Positions 51,829 to 60,720 of a stretch of 64,000 nt of DNA are shown here, piece after piece. The translations under genes were made by a program, and so were the position numbers. Source of the stretch: G963692885 sp964658655 (GTDB taxonomy: Bacteria; Acidobacteriota; Terriglobia; Terriglobales; Acidobacteriaceae); the NCBI GenBank assembly GCA_964658655.1, contig CAZZZL010000007.1, forward strand, positions 1-64,000, written 5' to 3'. Numbering within the stretch: the first letter of the stretch is position 1; each line of letters begins with the position of its first letter. Under the pieces are notes generated by a model. The model was not told the origin of the DNA. It did no database searches and was given only the letters and a program-made list of their open reading frames with translations.

Positions 51829-53256
51829 CTAGGATGCCGCTGTATCTAATCCAAGGTTGATTGAGGCGGCGACCAGCTTGTCGATGATAGTGAAGACCTT
51901 AGACGCAGCCTGGTAGGCCTGTTCCATGGTTTCAAGTGAGGTCGCCTCGGAATCGAGGCTCACACCCGAAAGCGCTGTCTGCTGGTTCTTCATCTGGGTC
52001 AACGAAGCCTGCTGCGCAGTATTGGTCGCGCTGACGCTGGACACCGTGGAGCCAAGCGCCGAGATAAAGGAGGAGTAGTAGTTTGCGGGGGTCAAGTTAG
52101 TCAGTCCCCCAAGTGCTGTGCTGGAGATAGTGACCATCGCCGCCGCATTCGTTCCGTCGGACGGACCTTTTCCGTTCGCCGCTGCGGCAATTGTCGATGG
52201 ATCGGTCAACGCAACCGAGATGCCTCCGGCACTCCCCTGCGCCGTTGACGGCAGTGAGAAGAAAGCGGTTCCGGCATTGCCCTTCAAATCACTGCCGCCT
52301 CCGTTGAGTTGATCGATCTGGGTGCCCACCTGGAAGGCGAGCGTATCCATTGCTGTAATCGACGTCGGAATATCCTGGTTTGCCACCTGCATCATGCCGC
52401 CGACCTGTCCGCCTCCGGAAAGAACATCCTGGGTAATGTCGGCGGTCCCGAGGAAAACGTGGGTTGCGCCGTTGACACTGGTCACACTCAGTGTCGAAGC
52501 ACTGCCACCTTCTACTAAGGGTGCGCCGTTGAGTGTCGAGAGAGAAACTCCGTTTCTATCTGTCGTTATCTGCTGCACTCCTAGTAGCTGAGACAGGCCC
52601 GTAAGATCCAGTTGCCGCTGATCTTCAAGCGCGCCCGCGTCTTTATTAGGGTACTGGGACTGAATCTCGGTGTTCAGACCTGCGAGTGACGTCAGAAGAC
52701 CATTGGCCTGCGTGATGACGCTCGATACATCGCCATTCAGACTCTGTTGCTGCTGTTCAAGGCTGGACGCGGCTGCATTAAAGCTGCTGGCGAGTGTGCC
52801 TGCAGCTGCGAGGACTGACTGGCGAATACTAACGTCCGATGGTGAAGTCTCCAGTTGCTCGAGTGAACCGAAAAAACTGCTGAGACTGCTCGAAATACCA
52901 CCGTCGGACGTGTTGACACCCGAAGCCGTCGAAACGGTCGTGGCAGATGCAAAGGTCGCTTCGAGATTCTGGAGTGCCACCAGGCGAGATCCGGTCCCGG
53001 CCTCTGCCTGCGTCTGCAAATCGATTGTCTTGTTTAAAACAAGATCGCGCTGCGACAACGCTCCGCTGTCTACAACCCCATTGCCAACACTCTGGCTGCC
53101 AATCAGGATCGGATCCGCCTGCTGCCAGATTGCCGACTCTTCCGTATATCCCGGCGTGGTCGCATTCGCGGTGTTGTTGGCTGTTGTCGCCAAGGCTGCC
53201 TGGTCTGCTCTGAGTGCCGAAGTGCTGATACTCCATGCGGATATCAGTGTGCCCAT
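51829..53256 (-). CDS. flgK: Flagellar hook-associated protein FlgK
   Basis: 475 residues from the ATG at 53256 (an extended frame to 53358 overlaps flgN). The N-terminus MGTLISAWSISTSALRADQA is the axial-family helix with TTANNTANATTPGYTEESAI; the C-terminus SLDSEATSLETMEQAYQAAS matches the FlgK end. It forms the first hook-filament junction. The ATG overlaps the flgN 3' end by 13 bases. Confidence 0.93.
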   Translation of the reverse strand: MGTLISAWSISTSALRADQAALATTANNTANATTPGYTEESAIWQQADPILIGSQSVGNGVVDSGALSQRDLVLNKTIDLQTQAEAGTGSRLVALQNLEATFASATTVSTASGVNTSDGGISSSLSSFFGSLEQLETSPSDVSIRQSVLAAAGTLASSFNAAASSLEQQQQSLNGDVSSVITQANGLLTSLAGLNTEIQSQYPNKDAGALEDQRQLDLTGLSQLLGVQQITTDRNGVSLSTLNGAPLVEGGSASTLSVTSVNGATHVFLGTADITQDVLSGGGQVGGMMQVANQDIPTSITAMDTLAFQVGTQIDQLNGGGSDLKGNAGTAFFSLPSTAQGSAGGISVALTDPSTIAAAANGKGPSDGTNAAAMVTISSTALGGLTNLTPANYYSSFISALGSTVSSVSATNTAQQASLTQMKNQQTALSGVSLDSEATSLETMEQAYQAASKVFTIIDKLVAASINLGLDTAAS

Positions 53257-53630
53257 GGGAACGATCTCCGCGTGTCCGTATAAGTAGTTGTGTCGTTCCG
53301 GCGCGAAAGGACCCGGGCCAGGGTTGAGAGGTTCGAAGCGGTCAATTCGAAAAGACACTTCAGGTGGTCGCAGCGCTTTGCGAGACTGTCTCTTTCATCC
53401 GGTTTCAATGAGATGGACACTGACTCGCACACTTCTCTTGAACACTCTCTAAGTGCCTCAACTTCATCTTCTCCAAGAGAGAGCAGGACGGACTCAATGT
53501 GATCCATGGCGTTACCAAGCACGTGGAAGCCGGACCCGTGCGCCGCATTGAGTCTATCGGCGGCGGCGCTTTTTACTGGCAACCATTGTGACAGATCTTT
53601 TTTGTGTGTTTTCATCCTGGCCGTCGGCAT
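53244..53630 (-). CDS. flgN: FlgN-like export chaperone
   Basis: 128 residues from the ATG at 53630; the frame extends to 53675, and a start at 53615 is also possible. The protein is all-helical (GNAMDHIESVLLSLGEDEVE, KRCDHLKCLFELTASNLSTL) with a Ser/Leu-rich end, as in FlgN, which escorts FlgK and FlgL. The position directly before flgK supports the call more than the sequence does. It lies next to flgM. Confidence 0.7.
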   Translation of the reverse strand: MPTARMKTHKKDLSQWLPVKSAAADRLNAAHGSGFHVLGNAMDHIESVLLSLGEDEVEALRECSREVCESVSISLKPDERDSLAKRCDHLKCLFELTASNLSTLARVLSRRNDTTTYTDTRRSFPWAH

Positions 53631-53649
53631 TCCGAACTGTATGCCATCG

Positions 53650-53970
53650 CTAGATGGCATGAGAATAGATTCCAAGCATCGTATCCATCACGCTTGATGC
53701 GAGAACACCAGGGTCGACCTTGTAGGTGCCGCTCAGTAGAGAGGAAGTTATATGCTGCACCTGCGAGGTCTCAGAAGAACTTCCCGAAAGCGCAAGAGAA
53801 AGCAGTGCCGCCGTGGAACTGATCGCTGCTGTATCACTTAGAGCAGCTGACGCTTGCAACAGTCCACCGGTACGCTGTCCGGCTTCAACTGCTGGATTAG
53901 TTCTGTTGACTTCAAGAGTCGACGATTGCGCCGACGCGTCGCTCGTAGATACATTCTGTGAGATCTGCAT
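53650..53970 (-). CDS. flgM: Anti-sigma-28 factor FlgM
   Basis: 106 residues. The N-terminus is Ser/Thr-rich and disordered. The C-terminus holds the sigma-binding helices with VQHITSSLLSGTYKVDPGVL, the typical FlgM block. FlgM blocks FliA until it is exported through the finished hook. Its cognate FliA is encoded about 5.7 kb upstream in the same cluster. Confidence 0.85.
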   Translation of the reverse strand: MQISQNVSTSDASAQSSTLEVNRTNPAVEAGQRTGGLLQASAALSDTAAISSTAALLSLALSGSSSETSQVQHITSSLLSGTYKVDPGVLASSVMDTMLGIYSHAI

Positions 53971-54013
53971 ATGTTCTCCGCTATCTTCAATATCGTCAAA
54001 ATTGCGCGGAACA

Positions 54014-54346
54014 TCAGGGCTGCGGCTTACTTAGGCTTGCTGTCTGTTCGAAGTGGGCAATAAGCTGAGTGGCAATTCCAAAACCACCGCGATCAGAAAT
54101 TGCTCTTGCCATCGCTTCGCCTGCAAAAGTCGACATGGCATTTCCACTCCCGCTGTCACTTTCGCTGTCCGGTGAACTCATCGAATCTTTCTGCAGCGGT
54201 GCCAAAAGCTCCTGCATCAGGCTGGCCTCGAACTGGTGTGCTGCATTTATGAGTTTTGGATTGAGCGATGCTGCTCGTTGCGGAGCTGGACCGACATGTT
54301 GTGTGGCGCTCGCAACCCTATGTGCTGCATGGTCGATGGTTGTCAT
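54014..54346 (-). CDS. flgJ: Rod-binding domain protein (FlgJ N-terminal type)
   Basis: 110 residues. NAAHQFEASLMQELLAPLQK and GNAMSTFAGEAMARAISDRG, GFGIATQLIAHFE match the FlgJ N-terminal rod scaffold. There is no C-terminal glucosaminidase, so it is the short form that needs a separate cell-wall hydrolase. The ATG overlaps the flgI stop (ATGA). Confidence 0.85.
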   Translation of the reverse strand: MTTIDHAAHRVASATQHVGPAPQRAASLNPKLINAAHQFEASLMQELLAPLQKDSMSSPDSESDSGSGNAMSTFAGEAMARAISDRGGFGIATQLIAHFEQTASLSKPQP

Positions 54347-55551
54347 TGCACCTCCAGCTCAGCTTCCAGGGCGCCAGCTTCTTTCATCGCCTGAAGAATT
54401 GAAATGACATCTCTGGCCGAGGCGCCGATTGCCTGGAGGTTTTGCACAAGATCGTCCACGGTGGCACCGGCTTTCAATTCAATGTGATTTATAGGCTTGT
54501 CCTGCGCCTGGACCGACGTCTGACGGACAACCTCAGTGGTGCCGCTGCCAAGCGCGTTCGGTTGGGATACGACCAGTTGGCTGACCACGTTCACCACCAG
54601 CCCCCCGTGCAAGATCGACACCGGCTGCAAGCGGACATTGCCACCAATGACCACTGTGCCTGTGCGTTCGTTCACGACCACCTTGGCCCGTGGATAAACT
54701 TCCACCTCCACCGCTTCTACATCTGCCAGTAGCGACGGTATGTCATCGTCCGCTGTCACGGCCAAATCTATACTGCGGCTATCGATCACACGGGCACGGT
54801 TGCCCTTTACCTCGCGATTGATCGCGGCACATGCAAGCTCGGCGGTTTTAAAATCGGCATCGGTCAGTAGAAAACGGAAAGAATGCTGTTTCGATAGATC
54901 GAAGGAAACAGCGCGCTCGACTATTCCACCGGAAGGTATACGCGCGACAGTCGGATGATTAAACTGCTTCGCGTTCCCGTTGGCACTCACTGCATAACCA
55001 CCCAGCAGCACAGGACCTTGCGCCTGAGCATAAATCTGTCCATCCGTACCGTAAAGCGGAGTGAGCAGCAACAGCCCACCTTCCAGGCTTCCGGCGTCAC
55101 CGGCCGACGAGGCAGTGATGTCCACCATCGTCCCTGGCCGCGCGAAGGCGGGCAGAGTTGCTGAGACAAAGACTGCCGCGATGTTGCGTACGGTCAGACT
55201 TCCAGCAGACGCCTGTGGCACGTTCACACCGAGCCGGGCCAATGTCGAGATCAGTGTTTGAATCGGAAATACGGTGATCTGACTGTCGCCCGTCCCGTGA
55301 AGTCCGACCACAATTCCAAACCCGATGAGCTGGTTCCCCCTCACTCCTTCGATAGAGGAAACATCTTTCATCCTGGCCATCCGACTCGCGTCAACCGAAG
55401 TTGCGGACAAGGCGCCATCGTTGACCAAGACTGCCACGAGCAGCAGGCCTACGAGACGAAAAGCCCCTATCAGGACCGTCGAACATCGCTTAAAAAACCA
55501 GGAGCTTCTGGATAAGTCGAACCAGGATATTCTGGCGATATGTAAAGTCAT
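54343..55551 (-). CDS. flgI: Flagellar P-ring protein FlgI
   Basis: 402 residues from the ATG at 55551 (a TTG at 55569 is the first possible start). A signal peptide (VLIGAFRLVGLLLVAVLVND), then MKDVSSIEGVRGNQLIGFGI, VVGLHGTGDSQ and GNVRLQPVSILHGGLVV, typical of FlgI. It forms the bushing in the peptidoglycan. Its start lies inside the end of flgH (about 60 bases overlap), close translational coupling. Confidence 0.94.
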   Translation of the reverse strand: MTLHIARISWFDLSRSSWFFKRCSTVLIGAFRLVGLLLVAVLVNDGALSATSVDASRMARMKDVSSIEGVRGNQLIGFGIVVGLHGTGDSQITVFPIQTLISTLARLGVNVPQASAGSLTVRNIAAVFVSATLPAFARPGTMVDITASSAGDAGSLEGGLLLLTPLYGTDGQIYAQAQGPVLLGGYAVSANGNAKQFNHPTVARIPSGGIVERAVSFDLSKQHSFRFLLTDADFKTAELACAAINREVKGNRARVIDSRSIDLAVTADDDIPSLLADVEAVEVEVYPRAKVVVNERTGTVVIGGNVRLQPVSILHGGLVVNVVSQLVVSQPNALGSGTTEVVRQTSVQAQDKPINHIELKAGATVDDLVQNLQAIGASARDVISILQAMKEAGALEAELEVQ

Positions 55552-56230
55552 TGATGATTCCCTTACCAACTACTTCCAGCTCTAAGTCAGTGATAGAAGT
55601 GGACAGCACCTGATTCTGCGAGTTGATGTCCGCTTGACGCACAAGTCCGCGCAATCGGATCGTTTGAGTCTGCTGATTGAAAGCGACCTGCCGGTCAGCC
55701 TGGATAACAAATGCACCATTCGGCAAGACTGCCATGACCTCTCCGCCGACAATTGTGCTTAGACTGGAGTCGGTGACACTCTGCCCTTGTGCATTCAAGG
55801 CCGAGGCTGAAGTCTGATTGAGCAGATTCTGCATCGCATTGCCGGCGGAGAGAGCACCGAGGAGGGCAGATACCTGGGAGTTGGCACTTGAGGCCCGCGA
55901 ATTTTTGACGCTCCCGTCAGTGGATGCGGTAAGACTCTCGGAAACCACGATCGAGATGAGGTCGTGCGGTTGTGTTGCCTTGAGGTCAGTCGAAAGCCGG
56001 GTGAGTCTTCCATCTTCGCTCCAGATGGATCCCGGGCTTCTTATCTCTGCTTCGCTCGCATCCTGCACTCGCTTGATGTAGTTGTTAAGAGCTGCGTCTG
56101 CGGGATTGACAACCGTATGAGTGACATGGACTTTCGGGGATGCGATGGCGCACGGCCACCCAGCCGTTGCCTGGACCAAGGCAAAGAAGATCCATCCCTG
56201 GGTGTACCGCAGAAGCTTAGGTCGATTCAC
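55490..56230 (-). CDS. flgH: Flagellar L-ring protein FlgH
   Basis: 246 residues from a GTG at 56230 that overlaps the flgA stop (GTGA); the open frame upstream to 56323 is unlikely. Signal peptide about 1-30. SIWSEDGRLTRLSTDLKATQ, HDLISIVVSESLTASTDGSV and a glycine-containing RLRGLVRQADINSQN are FlgH marks. No lipobox Cys is seen in the signal region, unlike classical FlgH. It forms the outer membrane ring. Confidence 0.88.
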   Translation of the reverse strand: MNRPKLLRYTQGWIFFALVQATAGWPCAIASPKVHVTHTVVNPADAALNNYIKRVQDASEAEIRSPGSIWSEDGRLTRLSTDLKATQPHDLISIVVSESLTASTDGSVKNSRASSANSQVSALLGALSAGNAMQNLLNQTSASALNAQGQSVTDSSLSTIVGGEVMAVLPNGAFVIQADRQVAFNQQTQTIRLRGLVRQADINSQNQVLSTSITDLELEVVGKGIINDFTYRQNILVRLIQKLLVF

Positions 56231-56727
56231 CAGGTTGTCTTCCTTTCGCGGGACAACATCTCGACACTTCGTGAGTCGAGGATTCGTCCTGGAATCACGC
56301 TTCCATCCATCAACGATCTGCAACGGATGACGTCTCCTGCTGCTCCCGCTTCGAGAGCAGTAACATTAATTGATATCGAAGCATTCTCACTTCTGTAGAT
56401 CATCGAGAGACTTGATGCTGCTGATACGATCAGCCGTCCCTTAACTTCTGGGGCGCAACTGTGTGAGTCAGTGTTGAGAATCAGCGTCCGCGGCCGCTCG
56501 GGGTGTCTGGCGTCCAGGATTGCAGACCAACCGCAGGGTACCGGATGACGCTGCCACCAAGGACAGCGCGAAGCGGTGACTGCTGTCCCGGGTTTATCCG
56601 TAACAGTGATTTGCCCCGAAATGGACGGCGATGAAGCGGCAAGTAAAACGACACCCAACGATGCAATCGTGGATGCTGCCAGGCTAGAATGCACGCGCAT
56701 ATTTGGCTCCTGCCTACTCAAGCGCAA
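56227..56727 (-). CDS. flgA: FlgA-like P-ring assembly chaperone, short
   Basis: 166 residues (157 from the ATG at 56700), shorter than classical FlgA. A signal peptide (ASTIASLGVVLLAASSPSIS) is followed by a domain whose C-terminal part, SINVTALEAGAAGDVIRCRS and GSVIPGRILDSRSVEML, matches the end of FlgA. The usual first SAF half is weak or absent. It lies between flgG and flgH, which fixes the role better than the sequence does. Confidence 0.7.
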   Translation of the reverse strand: MRLSRQEPNMRVHSSLAASTIASLGVVLLAASSPSISGQITVTDKPGTAVTASRCPWWQRHPVPCGWSAILDARHPERPRTLILNTDSHSCAPEVKGRLIVSAASSLSMIYRSENASISINVTALEAGAAGDVIRCRSLMDGSVIPGRILDSRSVEMLSRERKTTW

Positions 56728-57516
56728 TCAACGTGTCATATTGTTTACTTGTGAATACATGTCGTCTGCAGCCTTGATGACTTTCGAATTGCTTTCATAA
56801 GCCCGCTGCGCCAGCACCATCTGCACGAACTCCGAAACCACGTCCACGTTGGAGTTTTCGAGGTAACCCTGCTGTAGTTGACCCAGCCCCTGGGTCCCCC
56901 CAGGCAGGCCTGTAATCGCGTCGCCGGATGCAAGGGTAGACGAGAACATGTTGCCGCCCAGCGCGTCCAGGCCTCCCGGATTTGGAAAGGTAGCCAACTG
57001 TATCTGTCCCAGTTGGGATGGGTTCTTTTGTCCGGGCAAAGTCGCATTGACAACACCGTATGCGGTGATCGTGACGGCTGTGGCGTTCGGCGGAATGGTG
57101 ATGGCGGGAATAAGAGTCTCCCCTTGTTCGGTCACCATTGTGCCCTGATTGTTCAATTGAAAATTTCCTGAGCGCGTATATCCAGTGGTTCCATCTAGAC
57201 GCTGGACCTGAAAAAAGCCGCCCCCCTCGATAGCCAGGTCAAGAGGGTTGCTTGTCTGGTTGAGGTCTCCCTGGGTCGTAATCAGTTCGGTGGCCGAAGA
57301 CTTTGTACCCAGTCCGATCTGGAGGCCGGCGGAGATCGCCTGCTGGCTTTGAGCCGCTCCCGGTGTAATCAGATTCTGATACACCATATCCTGGAACTGA
57401 AGGCGGGTTTGGCGGAAGCCTGAGGTAGAAGAATTCGCCAGATTATTTGCAATGGTATCTAGGTTTAACTGCTGGGCGCTCATGCCGCTCGCTGCTGTAT
57501 ACAGTGCTCTGATCAT
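56728..57516 (-). CDS. flgG: Flagellar distal rod protein FlgG
   Basis: 262 residues. N-terminus MIRALYTAASGMSAQQLNLD with NNLANSSTSGFRQTRLQF, and C-terminus VVSEFVQMVLAQRAYESNSK with a final VIKAADDMYSQVNNMTR, both classical. A central FTRSGNF-like YTRSGNFQLN segment. It forms the distal rod. The flgA frame starts directly after its stop. Confidence 0.97.
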   Translation of the reverse strand: MIRALYTAASGMSAQQLNLDTIANNLANSSTSGFRQTRLQFQDMVYQNLITPGAAQSQQAISAGLQIGLGTKSSATELITTQGDLNQTSNPLDLAIEGGGFFQVQRLDGTTGYTRSGNFQLNNQGTMVTEQGETLIPAITIPPNATAVTITAYGVVNATLPGQKNPSQLGQIQLATFPNPGGLDALGGNMFSSTLASGDAITGLPGGTQGLGQLQQGYLENSNVDVVSEFVQMVLAQRAYESNSKVIKAADDMYSQVNNMTR

Positions 57517-57552
57517 CTATGCTCCGTTACTCTAGGGCTAAACGCTATTGAT

Positions 57553-58284
57553 CTAAACCTTCGGAAGGTCTTCACTGGCAGTCTTATCAAAAGTGCTTTG
57601 AAAAATACTTAGAGCTTTCTGCATCATCTCAGCCTGGCGCTGCACTAACATGAGCTGCATGCTTCCTTCAATCACGTCCTGATTGGACGCTTCGAGATAG
57701 CGTTGGCGAACGGCCGGGGCAGAAACGGGAATTGCTGACTTACCCAAATTTTTGTACTTGTTCCTTCCTTCAGGGGCCATTTGCTCCCGCTCAAGGTTGA
57801 AAACGCCTATCTGGCCGCTTATTCCGCCGTCGACGGAGACAGAACCATCAGAGCCGATCGAGATTTCGCCGGGCGGAACAGAGATTGGTTTGTTCAGTGC
57901 GTTTAACACCGGCTCGTTCGACTGATCTTGCAGTGTTCCATCCGCTGCACGCTGGAAAGAGCCGTCGCGGGTGTACCGAATCCCCTGTGGTGTCAGCACA
58001 GCAAAGAAACCGGCGCCCTGTATGCCTACGTCCAAGACGTTTCCTGTTGAAGTCAGAACACCCTGTCCGAGATCGACTTGATTACCGCCTATGACGCCAA
58101 AAGAATTCAGGCCGGTACCAAGCTGGGAATCGGCTGAAGTCTCACCCATCACGATCGATTTGAAATACTCCCGCTCGGCGCGAAATCCAGTTGTACTCGA
58201 GTTAGCAAGATTGCTTGCCGCTGAATCTAGAGCCTCTGCCCGTGCCAACAGTCCGGCATAAGCCGCATATGCGCCACTATCCAC
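57553..58284 (-). CDS. flgF: Flagellar proximal rod protein FlgF
   Basis: 243 residues from a GTG at 58284. DSGAYAAYAGLLARAEALDS and ASNLANSSTTGFRAEREYF are the rod-type N-terminus; VFNLEREQM and the C-terminal VIEGSMQLMLVQRQAEMMQ follow. It precedes flgG by 36 bp. Some members are named FlgG-like, but the order flgF-flgG is normal. Confidence 0.93.
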   Translation of the reverse strand: MDSGAYAAYAGLLARAEALDSAASNLANSSTTGFRAEREYFKSIVMGETSADSQLGTGLNSFGVIGGNQVDLGQGVLTSTGNVLDVGIQGAGFFAVLTPQGIRYTRDGSFQRAADGTLQDQSNEPVLNALNKPISVPPGEISIGSDGSVSVDGGISGQIGVFNLEREQMAPEGRNKYKNLGKSAIPVSAPAVRQRYLEASNQDVIEGSMQLMLVQRQAEMMQKALSIFQSTFDKTASEDLPKV

Positions 58285-58363
58285 GTCTTATCCCTCCAAC
58301 TACCGATACATTTGCTTATAAGCATTTCAATCACCGATCGCAGATCGACACCATTGCTTTTTT

Positions 58364-59290
58364 CTAAGAGTTCAGGGAGCTTCGCTGGCAGACGAAGACA
58401 ATATCTTCGGTCTTCGCCTCCGATCCTTCGACTCCACGTTTTAGAAGCCTTAGCCATACATACTTTCCGAGCACTGCAATCTGTAAGTTGCTGCAGCTGT
58501 CCGCATCAACCAGAGACAGAATGGACGTGCAAAGGTGATTCGCCGAGTGCGTGCGGAAAAAGCGTCCATGAGTGAGTGTCGACTGGCGGGTAGATAGATG
58601 GAGCAATCGGTAGTCACTCGCAGTGAGGACGACTGGTTCAACTCGGAACCCTGTCATCCGCTCAATAGCGAGGTTCAAGCTGGGATGTAACTGGTTTTCG
58701 ACCGCAAGATAGAGGATGCGACTCGCTACTATACGGACTGGAATTGAGTTGAAGGCATCGGTCAACAGTATTGGAACCAAGCCGACAACGTCAGTGGATT
58801 GGCTCCTCGCAAGGAGCATCGGAATGCCCCACTGCGCCGCGACAGCACGAGCCACTGCATCTTCCTGCACTGCTCCAGTCAAAACCAGCCACTCTCCTAT
58901 TCGACCTTGGCCTGCATCTCGCTGACACGATAAAGCATGCGTGAGTTGCTCATGGGTTATCAGCTTTCTTGACAGCATGAGCAGGCCTAACGGAATGCGA
59001 TGGTTATAGGCTTCAATTTGGGCAAACCGTGCGTCGAAAGCGCCTTCGATATTGGCCGCAATGAGTTCCAGCAGGCAAGCGCGGCTACAAACATCTCTGC
59101 CTTCGTAAAAAACTGTTTCTCGTATGGAAGCAGGACTCGCTCGGAGAAGCTGACATCCACGGCGAGCACACGCAATCCCGCTGGCACCGACCTCATTCCA
59201 TGCTGGGGGGTGATCGGCTTTAGCGCTGCGGAACCCGCTCCAGGCCCATGCCTGCTGTGACCACTGGCGACCGGTTTTCAAAAGAGGCAA
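58364..59290 (-). CDS. GspE/MshEN-type N-domain protein in the flagellar operon
   Basis: 308 residues from a TTG at 59290, overlapping the fliN end by 13 bases. The body has a GspE N-terminal-like (MshEN/T2SSE_N) domain: RKLITHEQLTHALSCQRDAG, IGEWLVLTGAVQEDAVARAV and AAQWGIPML. There is no ATPase domain. In MshE this domain binds c-di-GMP; here a ligand is possible but unproven. The N-terminal region has Cys residues (CARRGC, CSRAC) that may bind metal. A cytoplasmic regulator of flagellar assembly or motor function is my inference. Confidence 0.75.
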   Translation of the reverse strand: MPLLKTGRQWSQQAWAWSGFRSAKADHPPAWNEVGASGIACARRGCQLLRASPASIRETVFYEGRDVCSRACLLELIAANIEGAFDARFAQIEAYNHRIPLGLLMLSRKLITHEQLTHALSCQRDAGQGRIGEWLVLTGAVQEDAVARAVAAQWGIPMLLARSQSTDVVGLVPILLTDAFNSIPVRIVASRILYLAVENQLHPSLNLAIERMTGFRVEPVVLTASDYRLLHLSTRQSTLTHGRFFRTHSANHLCTSILSLVDADSCSNLQIAVLGKYVWLRLLKRGVEGSEAKTEDIVFVCQRSSLNS

Positions 59291-59610
59291 CGGACACTCT
59301 CAAGCGAAAGCTTTAGTTCGGCAACTTCTGTAACTCGCAAACCGTATTTACCATTGCAAAGAACAGCTATGCCTCGGGCGACAATCTTGTCGCCAATCAA
59401 TAAATCAACCGGGTCATTGACTTGTCGATCGAGTTCGATGACGTCTCCTGGGCCGAGGTCCAATACTTCTCCGAGCGTCATCTCGCGGGATCCAAAGCGT
59501 AGAGTCGCTTCGAGTTCCACGTCCATCAATAATTGCGAAGTCTTCACTGGCGTCTCAGCTTCAGACGTTATCGGCGGAATTGTTTGGCTGTCGGCGTCAA
59601 GTTCTTCCAT
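59278..59610 (-). CDS. fliN: Flagellar motor switch protein FliN-like
   Basis: 110 residues from the ATG at 59610 (GGAAGGAAGCCG upstream). An acidic N-terminus, then one SpoA domain: LMDVELEATLRFGSREMTLG, LDLGPGDVIELDRQVNDPVD and LLIGDKIVARGIAVLCNGKY. FliN forms the base of the C-ring. It overlaps the following MshEN-type gene by 13 bases. Confidence 0.9.
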   Translation of the reverse strand: MEELDADSQTIPPITSEAETPVKTSQLLMDVELEATLRFGSREMTLGEVLDLGPGDVIELDRQVNDPVDLLIGDKIVARGIAVLCNGKYGLRVTEVAELKLSLESVRCLF

Positions 59611-59658
59611 CGGCTTCCTTCCGGTTCGCGCACGCAACGCTAAGAATCGGGTTATTGC

Positions 59659-60660
59659 TCACAGGCATGGTCTCGGCCGGTTCGCAACGGACGAACGCTG
59701 GCTTGGCGAGTTTTTGGTGGAGCTTGTTGTACGGAATGCCTGCAGCGATGCACGAAGATGAAGCACTGCCGAAGCATGAACCTGCGAAATACGGGATTCA
59801 ACAACTCCCAGAACGCCACCGATCTCCTTCATTGTCAATTCTTCAAAATAGTAGAGATTCATCACCAGCCGTTCACGCTCGGGAAGATTCTCAATAGCAT
59901 CTTTGAGTCGCGCATGCATCTCGCCGCGCAGGCATTGGAAGAGAGGGTCGTCGTCGGTTCGATTTGGAATATAGGCCAGTTCCTCTTCGCCTGAATCTTC
60001 GGAGCGCTCCACATTCAGAGTGCCGACTTCCAGACTCTTAAGGTCGCCGAGTAGATGCTGATAGTCGACGAGAGAGATCCTCAGTTCAGCGGCGACTTCC
60101 AATTCGCTCGGAGACCTACCAAGCTTCCCCGTCAAAAGCTGGATCGCCGTTTCGATCTCTCTTGCCTTTCTCCGCAGGTCGCGCGGACTCCAGTCTAGAG
60201 TCCGAAGACTGTCGAGGATTGCTCCTCGCACGCGAAACTGTGCGTAGCTTCGAAATTTGACCTTTTTCCCCGGGTCGAATTTTTTTAATGCATCCATCAA
60301 TCCGAGAACTCCTGCGCCGATCAGTTCATCCAGCTCGACGTGACTCGGCAGTCGTTCGTGAATGCGTCTTGCCAGGAATCGGACCATAGACAGATGTGCT
60401 GCTATTTCTTCATCCTGCATGGGCTCGCAAACCGCGGGCACCTTGTCAGTCCCGGGTCCGGCAACCCGGGCAGCACTGCTTGAGATCGTTGGTGACGTAT
60501 CGATTCCTGCATTTCCGCTAAATCTGCGGCCTGGTTCGGATTCAGCCGCTGATTCGCCTGCTGATGTGTGCGGTTTCCCAAGTGCTTCTTCATGCGCGGC
60601 ATCGCCCAACATGGTGACAGGAATTTCTTTGCGCCCCGCGAATGTCCTTTGTTTGTACAA
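59659..60660 (-). CDS. fliA: RNA polymerase sigma-28 factor FliA
   Basis: 333 residues from a TTG at 60660; an ATG at 60612 would give 317. The first 80-90 residues are low-complexity and unlike other FliA. The sigma core follows: region 2 (LPSHVELDELIGAGVLGLMD, KFRSYAQFRVRGAILDSLR), region 3 (GRSPSELEVAAELRISLVDY) and region 4 (LPERERLVMNLYYFEELTMK, EIGGVLGVVESRISQVHASA). It directs late flagellar transcription and is held by FlgM, encoded in the same cluster. Confidence 0.94.
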   Translation of the reverse strand: MYKQRTFAGRKEIPVTMLGDAAHEEALGKPHTSAGESAAESEPGRRFSGNAGIDTSPTISSSAARVAGPGTDKVPAVCEPMQDEEIAAHLSMVRFLARRIHERLPSHVELDELIGAGVLGLMDALKKFDPGKKVKFRSYAQFRVRGAILDSLRTLDWSPRDLRRKAREIETAIQLLTGKLGRSPSELEVAAELRISLVDYQHLLGDLKSLEVGTLNVERSEDSGEEELAYIPNRTDDDPLFQCLRGEMHARLKDAIENLPERERLVMNLYYFEELTMKEIGGVLGVVESRISQVHASAVLHLRASLQAFRTTSSTKNSPSQRSSVANRPRPCL

Positions 60661-60720
60661 AACTGAATCCCCCGTCTTTAGTAACTGTCTTCGTGTCGTG
60701 CACTCAACGCGAATGCATTG

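Noticed and set aside
58227..58457. 76-codon frame between flgF and the MshEN-type gene
   Set aside because: It starts within the end of the MshEN-type frame, which itself continues with a plausible family ending (VWLRLL...). The start of flgF lies inside it.
59569..59576. Sigma-28 -10 box (GCCGATAA on the minus strand) inside fliN
   Set aside because: No TAAA-type -35 at the right distance, and it lies inside a coding region.
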